This document shows positions 7,541 through 15,958 of a stretch of DNA of 22,155 bases, in pieces. Location of the stretch: NCBI GenBank assembly GCA_946407715.1, contig CAMJPH010000037.1:1-22155 (forward strand), read 5' to 3'. Below the pieces are notes generated by a model. The model did not search any database, was not told the DNA's origin, and worked only from the letters and a program-made list of their open reading frames with translations. The first letter of the stretch is position 1. The number at the start of each line of letters is the position of its first letter. The position numbers were made by a program, and so were the translations under genes. Source of the DNA: an uncultured Bacteroidales bacterium. GTDB lineage: Bacteria > Bacteroidota > Bacteroidia > Bacteroidales > WCHB1-69.

Positions 7541-9076
7541 ATGAGCCGCCAGCGTTTTCACCGTAGCTTTTACCTGCTTGGAATCATTGCTTTGGCCGTG
7601 GCGATGCCTCTGTCTCATTTTGTCATGGGACTGGCCTGCTTTCTTTTGTTCCTCAACTGGATTGCCGAATGGAACTGGCGTGAGAAAAGAATCCGGCTCC
7701 GCAAAAACCGACAGGGGCTTTTGTTTGCTGCTTTCTACTTCGTTTATGCTATTGGTCTCGTCCATGTCACCGATTGGGCATCTGCTGGACAAGAGATGCT
7801 CGACAAGCTTCCTTTTCTGTTTGTCCCCTTGTTGATTGCTACTAACAAACCACTGAAAAAAAAAGAATTGTATTATGTCTTCAGTGCCTTTGTTTTTGCC
7901 ACTCTGTTTGGATGCTGTTGGAATTATGTCTTCGCCCATACACATACACTTGACAATGTCCGGCAGATGTCACGATTTATTGACCACATTCGCTTCAGTC
8001 TTTGCGTAGTGATGTCCATCGTGTTCTGTGCCCACATGTTGATTCATCCCTTAAGCAATAATTCGCTTTTTCATTACAGCTGTCTAATTATCAGCTTTTT
8101 ACTTCTCTATTATTTACTTTATGCTCAAACGCTTTCAGGTGTCATCATCCTGATTGTGATTGCATTTTGTTTTGTTTTTCATCTTGTTGAAAACCAACAG
8201 AATAGCAAAAAAAAGTGGTTGTTCGGTGGCAGCATGGCATTGTTTTTGATTGTAGCCATCATCTACACTATATACGTCACGTATGACTATTTTCACGTGA
8301 AAGATCCGGAGCCCAGTTTTACAGAGGTGACAGCATCCGGTCGTCCGTATTCTTTTGAGAATGATCCGATGGTGGAAAACGGACACTATATTGGAAATTA
8401 CATCTGCAAAGAGGAATTACAGACAGCTTGGGCAATGCGTTCCGATTCGGCATTTGATGAACAAACGTCTGAAACGCTGATTCGGTATCTTAACTCACTC
8501 GGATTACGCAAGGATTCGGCCGCTGTGATGAGCCTCAGCGACAACGATATCCTTAATGTGGAGCGTAAAACTGCCAATATCTATTACACACATAACGGCG
8601 GTTTTCGTCGTGCACTTTATGAAACCTATTTCGGAATGACCCTTTACGAAAAATACGGCATCATTAATGAATCTTCCATATTGGAACGTATTGAATTATG
8701 GCGTGCCTCATGGCAGATTATTCGTAAAAATTGGATGTTAGGGGTCGGCATAGGACAGCAACGTAGCGTATTGGACCGACAGCTGGAATTGCAACATTCC
8801 CCCATTGCCAATAAGAAAAAGAACAGAGGTAGCCACAACCAATTCTTGACTTTTTGGATTGCCGCAGGCATCATTCCTCTCTTCTATTTCTGTTTTTTGC
8901 TCATATATCCCTTTGTTGCGATGAAAAACCGCATCTCCTATGTCTATTTTGTTCTTATCCTGCTACTGTTCCTTTCCATGCTTGTTGAGGACACGCTTAA
9001 CGCACAGACAGGGCGTATGATGTTTACCATTTTTGTGCCGTTGCTGTTGTTCGGATCCCTCAGCCCGAAGGATTAG
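7541..9076 (+). CDS. O-antigen ligase/polymerase-like membrane protein (WaaL/Wzy type)
   Basis: The 511-residue integral membrane protein has about ten hydrophobic segments: seven or so in the first 247 residues and three after residue 436. Between them lies a large hydrophilic loop (about 248-431), which is the hallmark of the Wzy_C/WaaL superfamily. Motifs fit: HIRFSL at about 149-154, GVGIGQ at about 401-406, SHNQFLTFWIAAG from 431 with the conserved His at 432, and VEDTLNAQTG near 482. Such proteins act at the periplasmic face of the inner membrane, joining or polymerising undecaprenyl-linked glycans. Whether this one is a ligase or a polymerase cannot be told from sequence. The start lies 3 nt after the protease stop, so the two genes are translated from one transcript. 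No other polysaccharide genes are in the window. Confidence 0.85.
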   Translation: MSRQRFHRSFYLLGIIALAVAMPLSHFVMGLACFLLFLNWIAEWNWREKRIRLRKNRQGLLFAAFYFVYAIGLVHVTDWASAGQEMLDKLPFLFVPLLIATNKPLKKKELYYVFSAFVFATLFGCCWNYVFAHTHTLDNVRQMSRFIDHIRFSLCVVMSIVFCAHMLIHPLSNNSLFHYSCLIISFLLLYYLLYAQTLSGVIILIVIAFCFVFHLVENQQNSKKKWLFGGSMALFLIVAIIYTIYVTYDYFHVKDPEPSFTEVTASGRPYSFENDPMVENGHYIGNYICKEELQTAWAMRSDSAFDEQTSETLIRYLNSLGLRKDSAAVMSLSDNDILNVERKTANIYYTHNGGFRRALYETYFGMTLYEKYGIINESSILERIELWRASWQIIRKNWMLGVGIGQQRSVLDRQLELQHSPIANKKKNRGSHNQFLTFWIAAGIIPLFYFCFLLIYPFVAMKNRISYVYFVLILLLFLSMLVEDTLNAQTGRMMFTIFVPLLLFGSLSPKD

Positions 9077-9087
9077 ACTGATGATTT

Positions 9088-10563
9088 TCATTCTGGCAGA
9101 ATAATTTCCATATCCTTTTTGGAGAGGAACTCGCGTGAAGAAAGCCGGATGGGAATATCAGCGGGTTTTCCGTTGGGTCGCAGCATTTTCAGACCGATGA
9201 CATTCACTTTGCTGATATAGTCCACAGGTTTTTTTAGTTCGCTGAGGGTGCCGGTGGGTTCGTAGAGATTCATAGTGCGAACGGTGCCTGGCACAATGAC
9301 AGTCATGTTGTTGACGGTCAGGTTGGGCCAGCACTTGCGGCTGAGCTCAGGTCGACTGTTTGCGGCCGTGTCTAACAACATCACATTAACCAACGAGTGA
9401 TGGCGCATGGTGAGCTCAAAGGTGCAGTCTTGCATTACGATGTCGAACGGGGTGTAGGCGTTGTAGCTGGAGCGGATGCGCACGGGGATGCAGTCCGCGA
9501 AGCGGCAGGAATCGAAGGTGACGGTGCCGTACATGGAGGAAAATTGGGTCTGCCGTTGCCGCAGGGTACAGCGTTTCAATAGAACATCACGGCCATAGCA
9601 ATGTATGTCGAACCGATTGATGTCACAGTCTGTCAGAACAGTGTTGGAGAGATTGTTGGTGCCGAAAACTCCCCAGTTCCCATCAGCGGTCACCTGCTCG
9701 AACGTCGTGTTCCACAGGTTGTTAAGAGAGAAGGCGTAGCCATAGTCGCGCCATCGCCCGTAGCCGGAATAGGTCCCGTTCACGGTCACATTGCGGAATG
9801 TGATTCGTGCCGAGTTGTTCACTCCGAACACGCCATCGGCAATCATCTTGCTTTTTGGGGTCGTGACGTGAACGTCTTCCACCAACACATTGAATTGGCC
9901 GTTTAGGTAGAGGCAACTTGTTCGAAAAGTGGAGCTTTCTCGACGGTGCAGAGTTAGTCCGCGGAAAACTTTCTCCGAAGTGTCCACGTCGTAAAAGGAT
10001 GCATTGAGGCGGGTGGAGTCTGTGTTCCAGGGAGCGATGGGCTTGTTCATGCCCTTCCCGTCGTGAACCCAGATGATGTCCTGACGGAACACGCGGTAGC
10101 CGTAGCCGATGCGCTCCGTCCATGGATTGTCGTCTTTCAGAGACAGAAGCTTGTCCCCAGATGCCAACTCCGGAATCATTCGGAAATCCCCATTCTCAAT
10201 TCGGTGTTTTGGAAGCGTCAGTTCTTGTTGCCGGTTGGGCATGGTAAAAAGCGATCCGTGTCGGGCGTGATTGGTGACATAGAGTACAAGTCCGCCGAAA
10301 TCGGTGTGTGTGCCGAGCGGGATGCTCTTGAAGTCGGCCGGGAGCTCGATTTCAAGGGTGTCAATGCCTTCGTAGTTTACTTCCAGGCCGCGTGCAAGTG
10401 CCTCGGCATGTGCGTGATACAAAGCCCAATAACGGGCGGTATCATTCTCCGCTTCTCGTAATCCGAAATCAAATGGGGAAACTTGTGCCATAAGCATAGG
10501 GATTTGTGTACTGGTTAGTGTCAACATTAAAGCCACCAACCAGAAAGATCTTTTCGGTTTCAT
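9088..10563 (-). CDS. Secreted right-handed beta-helix protein
   Basis: The 491-residue product has a signal peptide (MKPKRSFWLVALMLTLTSTQ, about 26 residues to LMAQ). The central part, from about residue 200 to 420, has repeated short strands with stacked Asn/Thr/Val turns: LNGQFNVLVEDVHVTTP, VNNSARITFRNVTVNGT, LNNLWNTTFEQVTADG, TNNLSNTVLTDCDINRFD, GRDVLLKRCTL, and YGTVTFDSCRF. This is the coil pattern of parallel beta-helix (pectate-lyase-like) proteins. No pectate-lyase catalytic motif is evident, so it may bind or cleave a polysaccharide of unknown identity. The N-terminal ~70 residues after the signal are unlike the helix. The 3' end is convergent with the O-antigen-ligase-like gene, 11 bp away. 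No clear TAnnTTTG box precedes it; the nearest is AACTTTTG about 15 nt upstream. Confidence 0.75.
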   Translation of the reverse strand: MKPKRSFWLVALMLTLTSTQIPMLMAQVSPFDFGLREAENDTARYWALYHAHAEALARGLEVNYEGIDTLEIELPADFKSIPLGTHTDFGGLVLYVTNHARHGSLFTMPNRQQELTLPKHRIENGDFRMIPELASGDKLLSLKDDNPWTERIGYGYRVFRQDIIWVHDGKGMNKPIAPWNTDSTRLNASFYDVDTSEKVFRGLTLHRRESSTFRTSCLYLNGQFNVLVEDVHVTTPKSKMIADGVFGVNNSARITFRNVTVNGTYSGYGRWRDYGYAFSLNNLWNTTFEQVTADGNWGVFGTNNLSNTVLTDCDINRFDIHCYGRDVLLKRCTLRQRQTQFSSMYGTVTFDSCRFADCIPVRIRSSYNAYTPFDIVMQDCTFELTMRHHSLVNVMLLDTAANSRPELSRKCWPNLTVNNMTVIVPGTVRTMNLYEPTGTLSELKKPVDYISKVNVIGLKMLRPNGKPADIPIRLSSREFLSKKDMEIILPE

Positions 10564-10665
10564 AAAGATATGTCCAAAAGTTTTTCTTCAATCTAACTGA
10601 TAATCAATTTTTTATATTGTTAACGAGGAGCATTGATCCAAAAGACAAAAATACGATATTTTATG

Positions 10666-10673
10666 TATTTTTG
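10666..10673 (+). promoter_or_regulatory. -7 box TATTTTTG directly before the barrel gene (near-leaderless)
   Basis: TATTTTTG ends only 5 nt before the ATG at 10679. If transcription starts the usual 5-7 nt after the box, the mRNA would begin at or next to the start codon. Confidence 0.55.
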
Positions 10674-10678
10674 CCGCT

Positions 10679-11326
10679 ATGAAAAAACTGATTGTTTGTT
10701 TGGCAATATTTGCCGTGGTTTTGTCGGCTGTGGCACAGGAGAAACCGGAAGTGTCGCGGTTTTATGGTGGTGTTCGTGTCGGTTTCACGGCATCGCAGAT
10801 TTCCGGCGACGACCTGTCGGGGTTTCATCAGTTAGGCGCTTCTGCTGGGCTTTTCGTCAATCATGCAATTGTTTCGTCAGGAAAACTCAAGTTGCAGTTG
10901 GAACTCGATTTCACGATGAAAGGGAGTCATTCCTACACTCCTCCCAAACAGCAGTACGAGACGGAGTTTTACTCCTTGCGGTTAGGCTATGTGGAGATGC
11001 CTCTGTTGTTGGAATGGGCTGTCGGGAAGTGGACAATGTGGGGCAAGCCTTTCCAGTTTGAGTTGGAAGTTGGGCCTGCGTTCGGAGTGGTTGTTCTGCA
11101 GAAAGAATGGGAAGGAACCGGATTGATAGTCGGAAGACCTCCTTTCCGGCGATTCGAGTTCTCTGGGATGGCGGGATTATCTATCAAGATAGCAGATCAT
11201 CACAGTGTCAATCTGCGCTATAGCAACTCCCTGATTCCTGTGCGCATCCCCACATGGGTCTATGGCCGCGTGATCAAAAAACAGTTCAATTCCTTGATAA
11301 TCACTAGTTATTGCTACCAATTTTGA
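10679..11326 (+). CDS. PorT-like outer-membrane beta-barrel protein
   Basis: The 215-residue product has a signal peptide (MKKLIVCLAIFAVVLSAVAQ). The mature part opens with FYGGVRVGFTASQISGDDL and continues with strands such as LGASAGLFVNHAI, LKLQLELDFTMKGS and FYSLRLGYVEMPLLLEWAVG. The last strand ends YCYQF with a terminal Phe. This is the pattern of the porin/PorT outer-membrane barrel families of Bacteroidota. Members include type IX secretion accessory barrels, but there are no other T9SS genes here and I would not infer that role. The gene is divergent from the beta-helix gene and its 3' end overlaps the convergent Big_5 lipoprotein gene by 23 bp. Confidence 0.8.
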   Translation: MKKLIVCLAIFAVVLSAVAQEKPEVSRFYGGVRVGFTASQISGDDLSGFHQLGASAGLFVNHAIVSSGKLKLQLELDFTMKGSHSYTPPKQQYETEFYSLRLGYVEMPLLLEWAVGKWTMWGKPFQFELEVGPAFGVVVLQKEWEGTGLIVGRPPFRRFEFSGMAGLSIKIADHHSVNLRYSNSLIPVRIPTWVYGRVIKKQFNSLIITSYCYQF

Positions 11327-12968
11327 ATGTCTCTTCCGAATCCCAATAGGCGCGGATGGAAATACTTTTAGGGAAGGCGAATACCTTCTCCGGTTGCTGC
11401 TTGGCTGAGTAATCACCGGTGTCCCAAAGACCGTTGTCATTTTCGTCGCAGAAGGCGCTGATGCGGTAAGTGTCAGGATTCAGGAAAGAGTAAGTGATTG
11501 TTGAAGAACTGATTATTCTGTCCTCCTGTATTTTGCGTTCTCCTTTCCAAAGTGTGACGATATACGTCTTTCCGTCTTCAGGAAGCTCATAGTTCATGAT
11601 AAGCGTTCCGTACTCCTTGATTGATTTTGCAGAGAACTGCATCTTCAACGTGTCATTCGCGAGACCGTTGTATCCGTAAAATACCGAGTCGGGAATCATA
11701 ATGGAATAAGATTTCTTCTCCTGATATTTCATGGGAAGCGGCAGTTCCATCACAAAAGTGTCGGGTACCGAATAGCGGTATTTGGCTGTGTCTTTGACCA
11801 ACTGCTGTTGGGTATAGACAAAGACATCAAAGGAGTCGGTCGGACGGATGGGGTAGGGGAATCTTAATGTCAACGGTTTGTGGTATTCACCGGCATTCAG
11901 AAAAGTAACGTTGAACTTTTTCGTCTGGTTTTGGCGTCCGCGACCAGAGGTCTGTTTCTCATGATACGGCGTAAGGCGCACGGTGTCAAGATGGTTGTCG
12001 GCATTAAGGTAGTAGGTGGTTGTGTCTGACATCGATGATTTCAGATACCAGATGATGGTGTCTTTGGCCTCGTTGAAGCGTTCAAAGTATTCCAGTGCGT
12101 TGTCTGCGGGGGTGGCGGTAAATTGGTTGACCGCTGTTTTGTAAGGGAACACGTAGATTCCGGAAGCGGGGTTTTCGTATCGTTGCAGTTTTTGAATAGT
12201 ATCAATGGCGGTGAAGGAGAAAAGAGTAACCAGTGGCAGCGTGGCTTTGAGGGAGTCGGCGGCGCTGTCCGGCAGTGCCTTATATGCGGTGACGGTCTCC
12301 TCCAGGAAAGCGATTTCCTCATTGGGGAGATTGTAAAGTAAATCGGAATTTATATCTTTGAGTGCGAATATTTTATAAGTCCCTTCCGTGATGTTTTGAA
12401 AAAGGAAACTGCCGTCATCATGGGTTTTGGTTACGTAGTCAGGCCTCGTAGTAAGCGGCATGGAATCGGCCGTGTTTTTGTACAACAGTACGTAGAAATC
12501 CTTGGATGGCGCCAACGTTTTGGCATCCAATATGTTGCCGCGAATCATGTAGTCGTCCAGACTGTCACCTGTGGAGAAGCTGTAATGGAAGTAGCTCAAG
12601 GGTGTGTTTTCGTGGTAATCCCGTATGCAGTCGGAGAAGACCATGTTGTAGGTGGTGTTGGCCCTCAGGGTGTCTTTGAACTTGATGACGAGGGATTTGC
12701 CTTTCAAGGTGTATTGCGGCGATTCCGCCATCGGAGGCGAGATGAGGACGTTCGTTGTCGGGTTGTTCAGCGTGACATATTCGTCAAAAAAAATCCGGAT
12801 CTGTTTGTCTTGGAATCGCACAGACTGATTCTCGGGAGTCATCTTCACCACCTTTGGCGGTGTGGTGTCCCTTGGCCCGCCCGTCGGACTGGAAATCTTC
12901 GCACAGCCCGCGAAAAACGCCGCCAAAATAATCATTGCCGCAATAACATCAATACCTTGTCTTTTCAT
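11304..12968 (-). CDS. Lipoprotein with N-terminal SbsA/Big_5-type Ig-like domain
   Basis: The 554-residue product starts with a type II signal peptide ending FFAGC (Cys 22), followed by SSPTGGPRDTTPPKVV. The PTGG-DTTPP segment leading into an Ig-like domain is characteristic of a conserved Bacteroidota lipoprotein family. The Ig-like domain covers about residues 34-135 (RIFFDEYVTLNNP, TTYNMVFSDCIRD). A carboxypeptidase-regulatory-like beta domain follows (DDGSFLFQNITEGTYKIFAL), then a long beta-rich region. Near the end, FCDENDNGLWDTGDY is an acidic loop resembling a dockerin/Ca-binding repeat. It is probably anchored in the outer membrane. It lies 44 nt downstream of the M48-barrel gene on the same strand, so the two are likely co-transcribed and may work together. 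The length is normal for the family. Confidence 0.8.
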   Translation of the reverse strand: MKRQGIDVIAAMIILAAFFAGCAKISSPTGGPRDTTPPKVVKMTPENQSVRFQDKQIRIFFDEYVTLNNPTTNVLISPPMAESPQYTLKGKSLVIKFKDTLRANTTYNMVFSDCIRDYHENTPLSYFHYSFSTGDSLDDYMIRGNILDAKTLAPSKDFYVLLYKNTADSMPLTTRPDYVTKTHDDGSFLFQNITEGTYKIFALKDINSDLLYNLPNEEIAFLEETVTAYKALPDSAADSLKATLPLVTLFSFTAIDTIQKLQRYENPASGIYVFPYKTAVNQFTATPADNALEYFERFNEAKDTIIWYLKSSMSDTTTYYLNADNHLDTVRLTPYHEKQTSGRGRQNQTKKFNVTFLNAGEYHKPLTLRFPYPIRPTDSFDVFVYTQQQLVKDTAKYRYSVPDTFVMELPLPMKYQEKKSYSIMIPDSVFYGYNGLANDTLKMQFSAKSIKEYGTLIMNYELPEDGKTYIVTLWKGERKIQEDRIISSSTITYSFLNPDTYRISAFCDENDNGLWDTGDYSAKQQPEKVFAFPKSISIRAYWDSEETFKIGSNN

Positions 12969-12970
12969 CT

Positions 12971-13014
12971 AATTCTCTAATTCTCTAATCATCTAATCAT
13001 CCTATTCTCTAATT
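12971..13014. repeat. 8-bp degenerate tandem repeat between the M48 gene and the lipoprotein gene
   Basis: On the plus strand the units are AATTCTCT, AATTCTCT, AATCATCT, AATCATCC, TATTCTCT and a partial AATT. The array fills the whole spacer between the stop codon of the M48 gene (13013-13015) and the ATG of the Big_5 lipoprotein (12966-12968). Any ribosome binding site of the lipoprotein must therefore lie inside the repeat. Confidence 0.75.
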
Positions 13015-15847
13015 AAAACGGAATAAATCCGATCCCCAGCTTCAGTCCGAAACAGTAAGCCCCAAGAATACGAGTACGTGCGTAATTGTCATATCGCAAG
13101 GTGGATTCTTCATAGTAAATAGCCGAGCTGTCCTTGATTCTGGCAAAAGGAACCTTGTAGCCGCCAAAAGTGGTGCCGAGACTTGCACCCAGCGTGAGTT
13201 TGAGACGGTTCAGCAAGATGAAGTCGTAGCCATATTCGATTTTCAGGCCGAAAATGTTGCCTTTGTTCTCTATGATTTCCTCGTATGGATCTTGTGTGGT
13301 GTTGAGGATTCCGATTTGTATGCCTTCGGTGTCCATTTTATAATGGTAGAAGAAGCCGTCAAAGATGAATTTGAAGTAATGTCCAAGGGGTGCGAAACGG
13401 TTCCCGACATATTGTTTGTAGTAAGCGTTAAAACCGTGTGCGATGATGTTCCCGTAAAGCTCAGCTTCGCCCCAATCTGTATAACCATAGTATTGGTGTC
13501 CTATCCGGAGGCGGCAGTCGCTGCCCTTGAAGGGCGAATTGTAGTAGTTGTATCCGACCCCGACCGTTCCCTTTTTCCAAACCATCAGTTCGATGTTGGG
13601 TGTAAGAAAGTAGTTGAGCCCCAGATAGCGTTGCGCCCCTTTAGGGATGTCCCAGTCCGAACTCACTGGATTTGGGCTCAGCCATGCGGGCGAAATGTAA
13701 CCCTCCATGTTCAGGATCACATGGTTGCCTAAGAAGTTGTACATCTTCGGTTTCACGTAATCCTCGACCTTCTGATAGACGTATCCGTTCACGTATGCTT
13801 TGCGCATCACCTCGGATTGGCTGTAGTGGCTGGAGACTTCCGTCTTGCCATCGACCACATCGATGACGCGGAAATTCACATCGACATCGTGTTGGCGGAG
13901 ACTCAGCACGGCCGCCACGACGGGTAGGGAGTAGGGGAATAGTGGGACGAGCCAGGGCAAGGAGAGCTTGTTGCCGAAGAAACCACGGCCGGGAGCGTCC
14001 GTCACATGAACGAAGCAAAGCTTGCGGCAGCCTAACTCAGAGGCGATGTCATCGAGGTATTCGGAGGTGTGGTAGCGCATGTCAAGACCACCGGCGTTAG
14101 TGAAGTCCTCATTCCATTGGCGCATTTTAACAAAGTTGTTGTATTTTTCCGTCTCTGGCTTTGAGAAGTCCATGGTAAGCGTGACCGGAGTGATTTTTTG
14201 ACGTTTGAGGGCGCGGCACATCAGCTTCTGCAGCTGCTCGGCATTGCGTTTGTCGGCGGAAGAACTCTTGACGTGGTGGTAGTTGTCGTAGATGTGGTAG
14301 ATTGGGGTGGCGACCAAAACCGATTTTTCGTTTCCGATTTTGGCATCGGAAACGGACTCCAAAACGGCCTGCATCTCGGCGTTCACCACTGCATCGTTGA
14401 CCCAGGCCTTGAAGAGCGAGTCGCTGTGGATATCCACCAGCATGTAGTTGATAGTCTTGAACTTAGGGTCAGGCAGCACTTTTGCGTTCACGCTCTGCTG
14501 CTTAATGCGGTCGTACTTGGAGTTGGTGGCTGCGGGGCGTGTCGTGTCGCCGCCCGTTTTGGCGATTTCCTCCAGAGTGGTTCCTTGCGGGTAGTCACAG
14601 AAATCGATAAACCGCATTTTGTTTTTCACGAAGATGTCGTTGATGAGGTCCTTGGTGATGTTTTGCAGATATTCGTCGCCAGGAGTGGCCTGCAGTGCTG
14701 TCCAAGCATTGCGCAGTGCAAGCACGGCATACTCGTTGCGGTTCATTTTGGAAAGGAAGTAGTTGACCTGCTGTTGCTCGCCTTCCACATCGCGGTAGGG
14801 CTCCATGTACGAGCTGGTCTGCCCGGAGCCCTTGTGCTTGGCGGCTCCGTAGTAGGCGGTGGCTTTGGTGCGGCACAGGTAAGCGTTGTCCGGGAAGTGT
14901 TGTTCCATCACATGGATGTTGTAGATGGCCTTGTCGTAGTCGTGGTTGATGAGGAAACGGTCGATGCAGGCGAAGCGGGCCACGTTGCGCAGGCGCGTGA
15001 ACTGCTCTTCCGGTTGCACAAAGCGCTTGCGGCCTTCATTGGAGAACTTGCTCACCAAGCCATTGGCCAACGTGCGTCGTTTCTCCACGTTGGGGTGGGT
15101 GAGCAGCGTGTCGATCATATTGGAGCGGTCGGGGATGTTGGCGACCGTTTTCAGGAAGTAATTGTCTGGAAATTGATAGAAGCCGGTCTCCACTTCCGAA
15201 CGCTGGAACGGGATTTCATCGAAAGGCAGGTCGGCGTAGAGCAGCACGTCGAAGAGGCCGTCGAGGATGTCGTAGCTGTAGGGGGAATCTTTGAAGAAAG
15301 AAAGCAGTCCGACACGGTCAGCGGCGAATTCCTGCTCGCGGGAGAACTGGTGGTGGCGCATGTAGCGGCTCACAGCGTCTTTGTCTTTGCTTTTCGAGTT
15401 GTCGGCCTTGCTGTGGCGCTCGCTGTAGTGGGCAATCTCATGCGCCAGCACGAAGGCCAGTTCCGCCTCGTTGGTCACCTGCGCCAGCATCCCCATGGTC
15501 ACCAAGATGGTGCCGCTCGGCAGCGAGTAGGCGTTCACGATGGTGCTCTGCAGGATATAGACGTGGACTTCCTGCTGCAGTTGCGGGTGGTTGACCAACA
15601 GTTTCTCTTTGATGTTGTCGAGATATTGGTTCATCTCGGTGCCGTAGAGGATTCTGCCCTGATTGAGCATGGAGACGAGAAGCAGGTTGTATTCCTTGTC
15701 CGACTTCGGGGTGTTCGCGGCCTTCTTCAGGTCGGCGGGGAAACTGCCCTGCGACTCTATCGGCGCGTAGTTGTTGACCGAGAGCTGCGGTTGCGCGAAA
15801 CTCGTGATAGAACACAAAACCAGTATTACCAATAACAACTTCTTCAT
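13013..15847 (-). CDS. Secreted M48 metallopeptidase fused to a C-terminal outer-membrane-barrel-like domain
   Basis: The start is the ATG at 15845-15847, giving 944 residues and a signal peptide (MKKLLLVILVLCSITSFAQ). An upstream ATG at 15877 would precede the signal peptide by 10 residues and lies before the promoter box. The M48 domain spans about residues 65-265, with HEIAH at 136-140 and the third zinc ligand E173 in EQEFAAD. These are the active-site residues of BepA/HtpX-type peptidases. Residues 285-405 are helical and TPR-like, as in BepA (DYDKAIYNIHVMEQHFPDNA). Residues 455-700 form a domain I do not recognise. From about 707 to 944 the sequence turns into alternating aromatic strands (YLGLNYFLTPNIELMVW, TVGVGYNYYN, YGYDFILL, LGASLGTTFGG, LKLGIGFIPF) and ends in Phe, the usual terminal residue of outer-membrane barrels. 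The simplest reading is an outer-membrane-anchored zinc protease. Confidence 0.85.
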   Translation of the reverse strand: MKKLLLVILVLCSITSFAQPQLSVNNYAPIESQGSFPADLKKAANTPKSDKEYNLLLVSMLNQGRILYGTEMNQYLDNIKEKLLVNHPQLQQEVHVYILQSTIVNAYSLPSGTILVTMGMLAQVTNEAELAFVLAHEIAHYSERHSKADNSKSKDKDAVSRYMRHHQFSREQEFAADRVGLLSFFKDSPYSYDILDGLFDVLLYADLPFDEIPFQRSEVETGFYQFPDNYFLKTVANIPDRSNMIDTLLTHPNVEKRRTLANGLVSKFSNEGRKRFVQPEEQFTRLRNVARFACIDRFLINHDYDKAIYNIHVMEQHFPDNAYLCRTKATAYYGAAKHKGSGQTSSYMEPYRDVEGEQQQVNYFLSKMNRNEYAVLALRNAWTALQATPGDEYLQNITKDLINDIFVKNKMRFIDFCDYPQGTTLEEIAKTGGDTTRPAATNSKYDRIKQQSVNAKVLPDPKFKTINYMLVDIHSDSLFKAWVNDAVVNAEMQAVLESVSDAKIGNEKSVLVATPIYHIYDNYHHVKSSSADKRNAEQLQKLMCRALKRQKITPVTLTMDFSKPETEKYNNFVKMRQWNEDFTNAGGLDMRYHTSEYLDDIASELGCRKLCFVHVTDAPGRGFFGNKLSLPWLVPLFPYSLPVVAAVLSLRQHDVDVNFRVIDVVDGKTEVSSHYSQSEVMRKAYVNGYVYQKVEDYVKPKMYNFLGNHVILNMEGYISPAWLSPNPVSSDWDIPKGAQRYLGLNYFLTPNIELMVWKKGTVGVGYNYYNSPFKGSDCRLRIGHQYYGYTDWGEAELYGNIIAHGFNAYYKQYVGNRFAPLGHYFKFIFDGFFYHYKMDTEGIQIGILNTTQDPYEEIIENKGNIFGLKIEYGYDFILLNRLKLTLGASLGTTFGGYKVPFARIKDSSAIYYEESTLRYDNYARTRILGAYCFGLKLGIGFIPF

Positions 15848-15865
15848 AGTGTTTTTTTTAATCTG

Positions 15866-15873
15866 CAAAAATA
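15866..15873 (-). promoter_or_regulatory. -7 box TATTTTTG for the M48-barrel gene
   Basis: TATTTTTG on the minus strand lies 18 nt before the ATG at 15847 and supports that start. It sits 48 bp from the oppositely directed box of the arginine deiminase gene. Confidence 0.6.
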
Positions 15874-15921
15874 ACAACTTTATCTATTCCGTAGGACGCA
15901 AATCTTCCGAAAAAAAAAACG

Positions 15922-15929
15922 TACTTTTG
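15922..15929 (+). promoter_or_regulatory. -7 box TACTTTTG for the arginine deiminase gene
   Basis: TACTTTTGCCGC matches TAnnTTTG and lies 29 nt before the ATG at 15959. The long A-run before it is typical of AT-rich upstream DNA in these promoters. Confidence 0.6.
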
Positions 15930-15958
15930 CCGCTTGTAAATTTAAAGGATATTGGAAG

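Noticed and set aside
14198..15835. 545-residue open frame on the plus strand opposite the M48 gene
   Set aside because: It mirrors a GC-rich coding strand that uses few TTA, CTA and TCA codons. It is Val/Gly/His-rich with no signal peptide or domain, and the minus-strand protein has a clear active site.
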